A stretch of DNA of 43,503 nt from Oehlia diaphana. Lineage: Eukaryota > Glomeromycota > Glomeromycetes > Glomerales > Glomeraceae. A program made the translations under genes and the position numbers. Location of the stretch: assembly GCA_003833135.1 (NCBI GenBank), contig QZLH01000594.1, forward strand, positions 13,320-56,822. The letters are read 5' to 3'. Within the stretch, counting starts at the first letter, position 1, and the number at the start of each line of letters is the position of its first letter. Positions 12,474-22,613 of this stretch are shown here, piece after piece. Below the pieces are notes generated by a model, which saw nothing but the letters and a program-made list of their open reading frames with translations, searched no databases and was not told the DNA's origin.

Positions 12474-12950
12474 ATGAATAAACGTACTAGTTCTTCTAGT
12501 CCTTCTCATGAACTTAGTGAACTTAGTGAACTTAGACCTCAAAAGAAAAATAAATCTAATAATAAAACTAGTTATATTACGCGTACAACTCCACGTTTTA
12601 TTTTACCTAAGCCTGTTCTTTCTGAGCAGCAACAGCAAAATATTTCCTTTGAACAACAGTATCAAAATGTTCTCTCTCAATACTCTCAACAGAATGTTCC
12701 CTTACAATTACAACAACGAGATAATTTTTTCCAACAATATCAACAACTTACTTTGCAGCAACAACAACAGCAGCAAATTGTTCTCACTCGACAACAACAA
12801 CAGCAAAATCTTTCTACTCAACAGCAACAGCAAAATCTTCCTCAGCAACAGGAACAGCAAATTCTTCCCTTTCGGCAACAATGGCAAAATATTGTTACTA
12901 CTAAACAGCAACGGAAAGATGTTTTTCTTCATCAGCAACATTATATCTGA
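12474..12950 (+). CDS. Polyglutamine-rich hypothetical protein
   Basis: Single ORF of 158 aa from ATG at 12474 (the first Met in the frame). The first 40 residues are polar and basic, with a Ser-rich stretch, SELSELRPQKKNK (possible nuclear signal) and PRFILPKPVL. From about residue 47 it is dominated by runs of 3-7 Gln separated by hydrophobic spacers such as NLP, NIS and IVLT. CAA and CAG codons are mixed, so this is not a simple trinucleotide expansion. The function is unknown; Gln-rich fungal proteins are often transcriptional regulators. It may be one exon of a larger gene or an unselected low-complexity ORF. Confidence 0.42.
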   Translation: MNKRTSSSSPSHELSELSELRPQKKNKSNNKTSYITRTTPRFILPKPVLSEQQQQNISFEQQYQNVLSQYSQQNVPLQLQQRDNFFQQYQQLTLQQQQQQQIVLTRQQQQQNLSTQQQQQNLPQQQEQQILPFRQQWQNIVTTKQQRKDVFLHQQHYI

Positions 12951-14550
12951 TTATGGAAGAGTTATAATGAAATATTTTGCCGGTATGTTTTAAATATTTG
13001 AATTTAGAATATTTATTCTATTAAAATTTTATTTTATCATAAAGGGTGCAAAATGATAAACATTATCATTATGAGGTCGAGAAAATAATAAATCATTCTC
13101 GTCCGAGTCTAAAGAGAATCAAATATAATATGTTCATTATATTATGTAATTAATGGTTTTACCTAATAAAGAAACAAATTTAATATTTCAATAAATCTAA
13201 AAACTTTTCCTTATTATATACTTTCTGTTTTAGTCCGTTACTTTTGATAAGTTTTGAAATTGATTTGACATTTTATATATTTTAACTTATTGATGTTAAA
13301 TAATTATCGTTAAACCAAAGAAAATGAAGTGAGATTGACGGATGACACACCTTAAAGGATTATTGAACGATTTAAATTTTAAATGCTCAAGTCTAATTAC
13401 ATGTTTCCTAAATTAATTCCGTATGTCGCAATCATCAAATCATCACAGGCAGCGTTACAAAATATTATATTTAAGTCGATTTATGGATTCAGGATCAATA
13501 GAGAGAATTCGATAAAGTTTTTGTGTAGAGATCTTTGTGTAAAACAAACTAATGTTCCCTCGAAAAGATAAAAAACAGAAATATTAATATAATCGGGAAT
13601 ATCACTGAAAGAAAAATATCCTGATGGTTATATTATTTATATAGGAATAGAATTAAAAGGTCATTTCAAAATCTAATTAAGAATATACCAATAATGTTAC
13701 ATACGAAAAGCTTATGAATCATAATTTCTTTCTTAAGAGAGTTGTATTTCTTTGAAAATTAAAAAATTTAATCTTTTCCTTATTTCCTAGTGAGATTACC
13801 AGTTCTACAAATCAAATTAATTGAAAAAATTTAAATTAGATAGGATTATTCTTTCTAGAGGCGGAAAAGGAAATCCATTGTAATTTTTTATTATTTAGCG
13901 CAAATTTTTTCAAATTTCGAGATTTCACAATTTATCATTGAAGTGTTGTTTTGATGCGATTTCTATCCTAGTTATGCATGTACAAATACAGCAAACTTTG
14001 AACTTTAATGTATTTTGGTTAAAATGTTACTATTCTTCGTTAGACAGATTCTTTAAAGTTTCATGAACTATTAATAATTGTTATATCAAGTCCTATTCTT
14101 GCTTCACCATTGGAATTCAACGCTAAGCCAATGATTATCACTAGGAATTTGATATTTTGAGAAAAATAAAAAAAATTAGTTATATAATAATAATATGTAT
14201 TTTTTTTTATTTTCTATCATTATTGGTAAAATTATAAAATTATTTTATTATTAGTTCAGTAATAGCCAAAAAGAATTGAAACTATTATAATTATTATTAT
14301 TTTTTTTTTTTTAAAAAAAAAAGTGAATCGATTTTTTTATTTATTCATAAAAAAATATATATTTTAGGACGAAATTGTAAATTAATTATAATGTTTAGCT
14401 ACAAATACATTTGATTAATTATGTTAATGCTCATCCTCAAAGTGAATAATAAAGTTTTGTCATATTCTTTAAATCACTTTTAAAATATAAATTTACAAAG
14501 CAAGAATTTTTATGCTACTTTTCATTATTATATTAATTAATGACAAAGTA
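12951..14550. other. A+T-rich intergenic region
   Basis: No gene supported. Poly-A and poly-T tracts around 14300-14330 and short ORFs only (for example 13383-13571) with no recognisable sequence. Confidence 0.4.
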
Positions 14551-14760
14551 CTCCGGCCCTGCCACAAAGGGACTTCCTAAGAAGTGCACTATGCTCCATC
14601 CCTCGCATAGTACTTTAACGCTTCAAAAAAATTCCCAGACAGCTCTATTGTGAGACTGCAGCAAAGCTGATACTCACAGACTCACAAAGTAAGTATGCCA
14701 TGCACCACCCATGCATAGCATCATGCTGCTCCAACAAAGTACCCAAAAAACAAGGAGAGT
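14551..14760. other. G+C-rich island with hairpin, possible ncRNA or SINE-like element
   Basis: About 210 bases with much higher G+C than the flanks. It is bounded by near-identical ACAAAGTAC motifs (about 14544 and 14734), with a further partial copy inside. A perfect 7-bp stem (ACTATGC 14588-14594, GCATAGT 14605-14611) lies within a longer CAAAGTAC / GTACTTT pairing. No ORF of note. Transcription is unproven. Confidence 0.4.
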
Positions 14761-15572
14761 TTATTCTAACATCAATATTTCTTTGTACGGTTAAACGTAA
14801 AGATGAAAGGAGTATATTAAAATGAATATGAGAAAGATGAAAGAGGTAAACGAAATGGGGAGAAAAGGAAAGAGTGATTATGCAAGATGACTCATGATTA
14901 TATTGATGATCATGTGACTTTTTTTAAAATATGAAAAATGAAATGGTTATAAATATATGTTAATATAAGATATTTGATTAGTTTAATGAAATTTGTACTT
15001 CATTTTTTAAATTTACAGTATTAAAAAACCAATAATTTTATCATAATATATTGAGATCAGCCAATCAAAGAATCCATATATATTAACACGTGAGTAAATT
15101 CATGTCAAAATGTGATTGGCAAAGACAGAAGAGTGGGAAAAAGAAATCGGACAGACATTATGTTCATTAGCGAAGTGCATATATATAATTTATGAATCAA
15201 TTCGCACCATTATTGAAAGATGATGATAGTGTAAATTGTATAAATTGTATGTAGATTAGAAAAAATGCGTTCGCCATTCTTAGCTTCCGAGTAGCGTGAT
15301 CAGGTTTTAAGTTGATTAAACAAAATAGTAGAATTTTTTATATTTATATTTTCCATTTTATTATTTTATTGATCCGTTATTATTTACCGTTTGTGTTACA
15401 CAGTTGTTTTACATTTTTGTGAAACTTTTTTTAAATAACTTTCTTCATAATCGTGAAAAATTATTATTACCATGTTTTAAAAAAATAGACCAGGTATCTT
15501 ATTTTTTTTTGCAACTAATTTATAAACAAGAAAAATAGATCATTGAACTGAGTTATATGAGTGACTCTGATT
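14761..15572. other. Intergenic region upstream of the astacin pseudogene
   Basis: A+T-rich, no gene supported. It should contain the lost promoter and N-terminal exons of the astacin gene, but I could not recognise them. Confidence 0.35.
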
Positions 15573-16313
15573 CCTGTACCATGGATTGTCCCATATGAAT
15601 TCGGAGATATATTTCCCGAACATAATGCAGTCCTTTTGGTTAATTCTCACCACAAATCTAAACGAAATATTGCTTAAATCTCTCTCATTGTTTTAATAAT
15701 AGAGTATTTAAGACTATTGACGCGTGCGGATACTGATCCTAGGTAGTAGCAAGGTGGCAAACAGGTAATTATTATAATCTGTCTATAAAACTATAATGCC
15801 AGTGGCTCTTATTTCATTTCGCGATCATAAAGAAGTTATCTGTTACCACGGGTTGGCCAAGTCCCATAGGAAGTGCTATACACGAACTGATGCACACACT
15901 TGGTTCTATCATGAGCATTGTCTGACTGTGATGAATATTTGAACGTTGAGAAATATGATGAAAATTATAAGAAGCTTTCAACATCGAATGTGCGGTGTTA
16001 TAGCCGTACGATCGCAATTCTATAATGCACTATTCTTTACGTAGATGGATAAATATGAAGCCGGGAGTAGAAATAGATCCTTACATAGTTGGTCTTGTAT
16101 AAGGCTCCTTTCAATTTGTTTATACAATTGTCCCGTCTTTTCTGTTTCGATATCAATTAGTGTAGATGTAATTTCCACAATTCAGGCCAACGTGATAGGT
16201 TAAGTGAAGGTGACATATATGCACTTAAACATCTTTATCCTCTCAAAAATACACGAGCTGACACAAATTCATCTACACTAATTGATATCCAAAACAGAAA
16301 AGACGGGATGTAA
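15573..16313 (+). pseudogene. Astacin-like (M12A) zinc metallopeptidase pseudogene
   Basis: Family hallmarks appear in order but in shifting frames. PVPWIVPYEFGDIFPE (from 15573) matches the start of the astacin domain. IHELMHTLG (HExxH at 15881-15895) then needs a 1-base shift to continue FYHEH, giving the zinc site HExxHxxGFxHE. DEYLNVEKYDENYKKLS follows in another frame. YDRNSIMHYS (16007-16036) is the Met-turn. After an intron at 16092-16185, GQRDRLSEGDIYALKHLYP matches the family C-terminus, and the frame stops at 16311-16313. At least three frameshifts plus stops in the first third make a full protein impossible. Two Arg codons in the RPDRDE-like segment read TGT, consistent with CGT to TGT change. 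Astacins are normally secreted proteases. The last exon remains open. Confidence 0.9.
16132..16307. repeat. Inverted duplication of the astacin last exon inside its intron
   Basis: Bases 16132-16168 are the reverse complement of 16270-16307, about 37 bp with a single substitution or indel near the centre. The left arm lies in the putative intron (16092-16185), the right arm in the final coding exon. The spacer is the conserved exon segment, so a transcript would fold into a long hairpin. Confidence 0.85.
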
Positions 16314-17674
16314 GACAGAAAACAAGAAAAATTTTGTCAAAAAATTAAAAACTGTAGCAAATACTCAACCACTGAAGTCAGGAGGTTTGAAAAGGAAAGG
16401 AAGTAAGGAAGAAGTAACTATAATTATTTGCGTTTGTTTGTATTATTAATTGGTAAAAGATCACTAAAGACCCATAAAGTATAAACAGAAAAATATATAA
16501 TGGAGATTATTTTCAGTTAATGGCAATTGTAATTAATATACTGTAAGTGTCTATATTAAGAAACTCGTTAGAACAGCGAATCTGCCTATATCAAAATATT
16601 TTTATTATTATAATTAATGTACTTTACAAATTTATTCATTGTGTTAATAAGTTGCTTGGGTATCATAAATTAACAAGCGGAATTATTTTTCCAATTATGA
16701 ACATGTTACCTTTCGGTTGTCTATTGTTTATTCGTATCCTATATACATGTTACGCTGGGAAGTATATATGATTAATAAGCGTGATAGAGGTAAATGATTG
16801 GATAAAAATAAGCCACGTTAGTGCCATCCATCCCTCATAATTGGTATCTTATAAATGGATTCTCTGTAAATTATGTTTATAATAAACATGCAGTATCTAA
16901 TATATAATGATAATAATCAATCCAAGTAATTATACAAACCGAGAATATTATTTCTTCTCATATAAACAATCCTTTCATCTGGTAATAAGATTGCCATAGC
17001 AAAATAGTTTGTTATTTTCAAATCAAGAATTACACGATTTACTATTTAATAGATTTTCATTTCAACCAATGAAATAATAATATTATTAGTAAAAAATTTA
17101 TTGTATGTCACAAATAACACAAGCTACTGATCAAGAGATTATTTTATTGATACGCGGTATATCGTAATATCATAATTATATTTTTTTAAAATCGATCAAT
17201 TATCAAGCAATTTTTTATACTATTTAGATTATGATTAATAAAGAATAGACTTTCCCAAACAAATAAGACTGTAACTTATGAACAATTTCATTCACGTACA
17301 TCTCAATATATATTTACTTATCCTTTCGTTCTTAGTGTGTGTGGTGTGGGTATGTGAGTGACTGGATGTGTGGTGTATGTTTCGCTCTTTCCCCCCTTCT
17401 CTGCCTTTCCCTCGCTTATTTCCCTTTCCTTTCTCTTTCCCCTTCTCATCCTTCCCCCTACCCTTTTTTCAAGGTCCTGGTTAATGTTGCCTCACCTCAA
17501 AAGTTTGGATTTCAACATTTAGGTTTTCAGCAAGAATATTATTTTCCGGTCTACTCTTAAATTCATAAGTGGGAGTATTTTTAACTGTTCATGGCTGGTG
17601 AACTACACATGCTTCCAAAAGAAAATTTCTTTATAGAATTACTTAAATTTACACCATTTGAATTTGAATTTAAA
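16314..17674. other. Intergenic; includes a polypyrimidine tract
   Basis: No gene supported. A C/T-rich stretch at about 17385-17470 gives the + strand a spurious Ser/Pro/Leu-rich ORF (17339-17560). The rest is A+T-rich. Confidence 0.4.
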
Positions 17675-17929
17675 AAATTAAACGCACCTGTGTTTGAACG
17701 CACCCCCATGGTATAAGTCAAAAATGAAGTTTTAAACCTTTTTTAGCATAAGTAAAGTTGTAGAGGAGGCAAAAATACACATATAACGTGATGTTTCAAG
17801 GTTTATTTATAAGTGTATAAGGTATAAACTGCGTTTATTCAAAAAAATCAGAAATTCGCCGGTATCATGTGATAAAATGATCAGCATTTTTATTATATAA
17901 AAATTTCCAAAAAAGGAGTGCGTTAATTT
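17675..17929. repeat. Small TIR-like element (ACGCACC ends)
   Basis: AAATTAAACGCACC at 17675-17688 faces its approximate complement GGAGTGCGTTAATTT at 17915-17929, giving a 255-bp unit with A/T-rich outer flanks. Related GTGCGTCAAAT motifs recur at 18352 and 18393. Non-coding. Confidence 0.45.
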
Positions 17930-18434
17930 TAAATCCTAACTAAATATGGAAAATTATTTCCACGTCTTCAATTATTATTGGATATACGGGTAGCACCTTG
18001 ATAATGTGTTACCATTATTTTCAAACGTCTTTTACCATTAATTTATTAATTTCGCCAAACACCTCTATGCTGAGGATATTCTACACTTACGTGCATTAAC
18101 GCTAATAATTGTTGTCCTTCTGGTCGTTTAGATAATAATGCTTAATACTTGCTTAATACTTGCTTAACTGAGTGACCATAAGTTAACCATTTTTCTTTTC
18201 CAGTTTTATAGGTCAATTATGAAACGAATACATGATTACTGGAGCAAAATTTTTTGAAACCTATCATATTCTAATTGGTTAAAATGTACCAATGATAAAG
18301 TAAAATTCCTTTGCGGATTTTTGGAAAGTCTAACCCAACTTCCCAGGTACAAGTGCGTCAATTTTGTAAAGTATTTTCGTATAGTCAAATGAGGTGCGTC
18401 AAATCGGCTAGTGTGGATATTAGGACGGAATTCA

Positions 18435-18658
18435 CTAAGGTTGCTTGCCGAAACCTTCTTAATAACTGCCGAAACCTATACGGAAAATGCCGAAACTATA
18501 TTAAATCATATTAAAAATCCTGCCGAAACTTTGCCGAAATGCCGAAACCCCCATTTGCCGAAACTGCCGAAACCCTGCCGAAACTATAGTAAACATATAG
18601 TAAAATCTTGCCGAAATTTATCGCAGGATTTTGGAGAGGTTTTGGCAAGCAACCTTAG
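18435..18658. mobile_element. 224-bp MITE carrying a TGCCGAAAC repeat array, with 6-bp TSD
   Basis: Terminal inverted repeats of 22-23 bp (left begins CTAAGGTTGCTTGCC at 18435; right ends GGCAAGCAACCTTAG at 18658) are flanked on both sides by AATTCA (18429-18434 and 18659-18664), the expected target-site duplication. The interior holds about ten copies of TGCCGAAAC or one-base variants, and the TIR itself contains one. No transposase, so non-autonomous. Confidence 0.85.
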
Positions 18659-18896
18659 AATTCACGTGGGTGATCAAGTGACAACATTTTGGCTAAGTGT
18701 ACATTTAAATTTAACTCTTTAAAAAAATATTGTAGGTGGTGGGTTTCATGTACGTTTATTAAATTATATTTTAAATTTTTGTGGTTTTCACTTCTTTGAA
18801 AATTAATCTTTTTTCTTATGGTTGACCAACACTGGATGGTTACATTGGTTACATATTGCGTACTCCTTTATGGCGCAGCACCGCAGTATAATTAGT

Positions 18897-19152
18897 TGAC
18901 TAAAAATTTTGTGGCGGCATTAATTCTATAGACTAAATGTATATTTCTTTCGAATTATATTATATAGTATTTATAATGCAACATTGTATTTGTAAATTTG
19001 TTAAAAATTATGTTTATTTCTTTCTTTGAATTTATTCGTATCGAATCCGGTACTATTAAAATTTAAAATTCTGGATATATACTAATTCTTTCTTGTAGAT
19101 TTGTTTTATTGCCGTGGTCATTCAAATTGCTGCGCCACAAAATTTTATGACA
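18897..19152. repeat. Inverted-repeat element (AAATTTTGTGGCG ends)
   Basis: TGACTAAAAATTTTGTGGCG at 18897-18916 is the inverted, slightly diverged counterpart of 19132-19152. The 256-bp unit is non-coding. No clear target-site duplication. Confidence 0.5.
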
Positions 19153-20369
19153 GAGAGAAAAAATTTGTATATTTGTTATCTGATATCTAAGTCAGTTCGG
19201 GATATCCATTTAACTGGAGATATTATCCAGATAAAAACCGCAACATTCGGTATCTGAAAAAAAAAATATCGAAATATATAGCATTGAATAGTGTGAGAAT
19301 ATTATCACGTGTTTATTGCACGGTTACACCAAGTCGTATTAATTCGATTTAACAAATAATACTAAAGAATATTAAAGTCTAAATTGTTTTAGGGACAATA
19401 ATAACTATCTAATTTCTATCGAAAAATATGATTATGTTTCGTAATTTGGATCATACTTTGTCATAAATTTACTTGTATACCATTTTAGTCATATTTGTTT
19501 TTATCAATTTCTCCTTTGTTCTTTTTTATGCCTAAAATTGGAAACAATGAAATTTACGAAATTGCTTATTTTGTTGACTTAAAACTCTTTAATTAATCCG
19601 TATTCCAAATATCTTTATTGTGAAACAAAAATATACATGTAAACACTTATCCTAATAAATCATAAATTTAAACTATTTATGGTAATCTCAATTTCTCCTG
19701 TTTCATAATTTTCAATGGAATCTTAAATGGAAACATTAAAATTCCTAATTTGAAAATAATGAAACAATCGATAATATTGATAATATTAATGATTTGGATA
19801 CAGCCTTTATTTTTTTTTTTAATTGAATTCCCAAATCAAGCTTATTGTATAATAAAAATATTGTATTATTTTCATTATTCATTAATGATTCAAGACCATA
19901 AGGTTTGTAGATCATTTCAAAATATTATAAGATTGTTTAATATTAATTTCCTTTTCTTTTGAATAAAAAACTTTCTACTATTAGAACTTCATCCAATTAT
20001 TCTAATAAATCATAAACTAAAACATATATGGTAATTGTATTTAACAAAAGGCTTCCGAGTTTCGTACCTATAAATATCGCAGATTTTTATATAAATATGG
20101 ATCGTTTTTTTTCTATCGGTTTTGTTATCAGTACGTTTTACTAAAATTTTTTTTCATAATATTTATATTTGTCATAATTTATTTTATCGTTGTCATTTTA
20201 TTGTTTTTATTCATTAATAATGTCACAATTTTGTAAAAAACTTTACAATGTGATTTCTCATTTTCTACCAAAATGGGCCCTTTTGGTATTTTAACAAAAA
20301 ACACTATTAAAATTATAAAAACACATATTAGAAAAGAAGCCATAAATAATGTTCCAATTCTGGCAAACT
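19153..20369. other. A+T-rich intergenic region
   Basis: No gene supported. Two similar segments containing AATAAATCATAAA at about 19650 and 20005 suggest an old duplication. A small hairpin (ACCAAAATGGGCCCTTTTGGT) lies near 20268. Confidence 0.4.
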
Positions 20370-20445
20370 TAATAATTGAAAAATCTGGTAAAACTAGATT
20401 TGGGCATTAATAATTGAAAAATCAGACAAGAGCAGATTTGGGCAT
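20370..20445. repeat. 38-bp tandem duplication
   Basis: Two adjacent 38-bp units (20370-20407 and 20408-20445), both starting TAATAATTGAAAAATC and ending AGATTTGGGCAT, differing at a few central bases. Confidence 0.85.
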
Positions 20446-20988
20446 GACGGTCAATTAAGTTAAAAGTAATATCAAAAAATTGTCCAAATTTAATGGACAT
20501 TTTTTAAGATAATTGATTATAACGATATCGAAAAACTGCCCTTTAGATTTTTCACAATAAGTTTGAAGAATAATTAGACACTAAATATATAATATTAAAT
20601 AGTATCATAAACAATATCTAAACATTGCTCAAATTTAACTCGTTATAGTAAATTTAGTGAACTTTATATAGATCGTATATTATTATAAATTTATAACACA
20701 AAATTAGGCTTAGTATTTCACTCTATTATTGATATTATTTGTATAAGGAATTAAACCTTACAAGAATTCTCTCTTCTCATTTGAATTTTCAGTGGAAGGT
20801 TTAGAAGCATTTTTTGAAAGTTGGAAATATAAAAATAACTAGACAAAAAATTAGTTTACTAAAAATTTATTATTATATATTCTGTGGAGAATTATAAGTT
20901 GTCATTTGGATTCAATAAGCTCATTTTCATGAAGTATTTTATTCCATATTAATACATTATAAATATACTGTAAATGCTACGTGTAAGA
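20446..20988. other. A+T-rich intergenic region
   Basis: Nothing supported beyond low-complexity sequence. Confidence 0.35.
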
Positions 20989-21230
20989 ACGTCAAAGGTG
21001 ATTTACGTGATAAAATGATTTACGATTTACGTGATACGTGATAACGTGATAAAATATTTTTGATTTACGTGATAAAATGATTTAATCAGACCCGGGGTTT
21101 GGGATCGCTTACCCGGGTTCAGGATGGATAAAATGATCTACGTGATATACGTGATAATTGATTTTTGTGATAAAAATGATTTAACCCAGACCCGGGGTTC
21201 AGGATCGTTATTTCTGAACCTATCACGTGA
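20989..21230. repeat. Short interspersed repeat block: TTACGTGATAAAATGA units and a duplicated CCCGGGG box
   Basis: Five or more copies of a GATTTACGTGATAAAATGA-like unit alternate with two copies of a G+C-rich box (CAGACCCGGGGTT..GGATCG at 21087-21107 and 21187-21207). The block ends at an exact TCACGTGA (21223-21230). No coding frame. Confidence 0.7.
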
Positions 21231-22613
21231 TCTTACTATTTTACGCATTTTTACTTTTCAATTCAATGATACTTTTATATCGCGTCTACTTGTTTTGTAT
21301 CTCCTCAGTACTCGTCTATATAATAAAATAAAAAATAAAATACTTTTATATCTTTGATTTTCTATAATCCTTGTCAATAAATAAATAAATAAATAAAATT
21401 CTGCTAAGTTTATCTGTCCATTTTTCTTTTAGTTTTGAAAATTTTATTTTATTTATTTATTTTTTTGTCCATTTTTACTTAATTTATGAAAATCATACTA
21501 CATTCATAGTTAACGCTTTATACCTCGCAATTTTAAAAAAGCAGGTCATAGTCCGAAGGGTAAGAAAAAAAAATAAGATAAAAAAAAATATAAACATTAC
21601 GAAATGATCATTGATTACTTCCAATAAAATTTTGTTTCGCGTCATGTTATCATTGACTATATACATGATGATAAGTAAAAGAACCAATCACTGATCATAA
21701 TAATCACGTGATAGGATGCACCTGACCGTAAGGAAGTTTCCTATAAAATTAATGGCATAATAAAATCAATATTTTATTTAATTATGTCTACATTTAAAAT
21801 CATGAGTAAATGTGTATGAATCTTCCATGAGATGGGGCTTTTTAATTCCATATTTTGTATATTAACTAGAGATCCAATTCCTAAAATTCTTTTTACGTAA
21901 TTATCCAATACTGCAGAAAGTATTTATTTATTTATTTATTTTTTGATAAATAAAATATTTCTTAATCATCATAATAAAGACTTTATAAAGTTTTGAATAT
22001 TATCTTTAGTTTTTCAATATATTCAACCCAATAAAAAATTTTTTCAGAAAATGATCACGTGCCTGAGTTTCTTTCTAGAAAAATTGATATTATTGGTGTT
22101 TTTCCCAGAAAATTTTTTTTTAACAGGGCAATTTTATGAACATACCATGTCTGCTATAACAACTACTATGTCCATGTATAACGCTGACAATTAGTATAAC
22201 AATAAAATATAGAGCAAAGAAATCATAATAAAAATAGTGTATAGTAGCCGTTGTATACTGTAGATAGATAAAATTTAATATTATGAGTACTAAATTTTGT
22301 GTTTATTGGTATAGAACTAAGGTGTTTAATAAAGGAAACAAAAAAAAAATATTACACATCTGCTTGTTATAAATTTTCATCAATTATCATAATCTTGATC
22401 GGCATCATTCCATTCTTCATTAATACAATCAATATTTATATTGGGTAATATACTCTCTTTTCATGTGTTCGTAGTGTTTCTTTCACTTCTATTGCCATGA
22501 AAAAAGTTTGGCTCTCCTTAAAAATGAAATTATTAGTCACTTCTCCTCCTTTAAAATCGATTTCTGTTGGCTCATCATGTGGTACTTTTGACTAGTTCAG
22601 ATTATTTAAAAAG
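21231..22613. other. Intergenic with microsatellites
   Basis: An (AATA)n tract at 21376-21398 faces a (TTTA)n tract at about 21443-21463, and another TTTA tract lies at about 21923-21941. TCACGTGA occurs at 21704-21711. No gene is supported; a 32-codon frame opening at 22498 (MKKVWLSLKMKLL) could be a lost signal-peptide exon of the next locus, but this is speculative. Confidence 0.4.

Noticed and set aside
12508..12993. Overlapping plus and minus ORFs over the polyQ gene
   Set aside because: Asn/Ser- and Leu-rich translations of CAA/CAG repeats in other frames.
15814..16017. 67-codon minus-strand ORF
   Set aside because: Antisense shadow of the astacin pseudogene, whose + strand motifs are far stronger.
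17339..17560. 73-codon ORF (Ser/Pro/Leu/Cys-rich)
   Set aside because: Translation of a polypyrimidine tract; no homologous motif.
18446..18620. CRISPR array
   Set aside because: Repeats are 9-10 bp with irregular 2-30 bp spacing inside a MITE, in a eukaryotic genome.
18311..18722. Plus-strand ORFs of 67 and 103 codons
   Set aside because: Both read through the TGCCGAAAC MITE; the repetitive CRNLxGKCRN-type peptide is a translation of the repeat.
22498..22596. Short frame MKKVWLSLKMKLL as the signal-peptide exon of the mini-exon locus
   Set aside because: It stops at 22594-22596 and no good donor joins it in phase to exon a; left only as a remote possibility.
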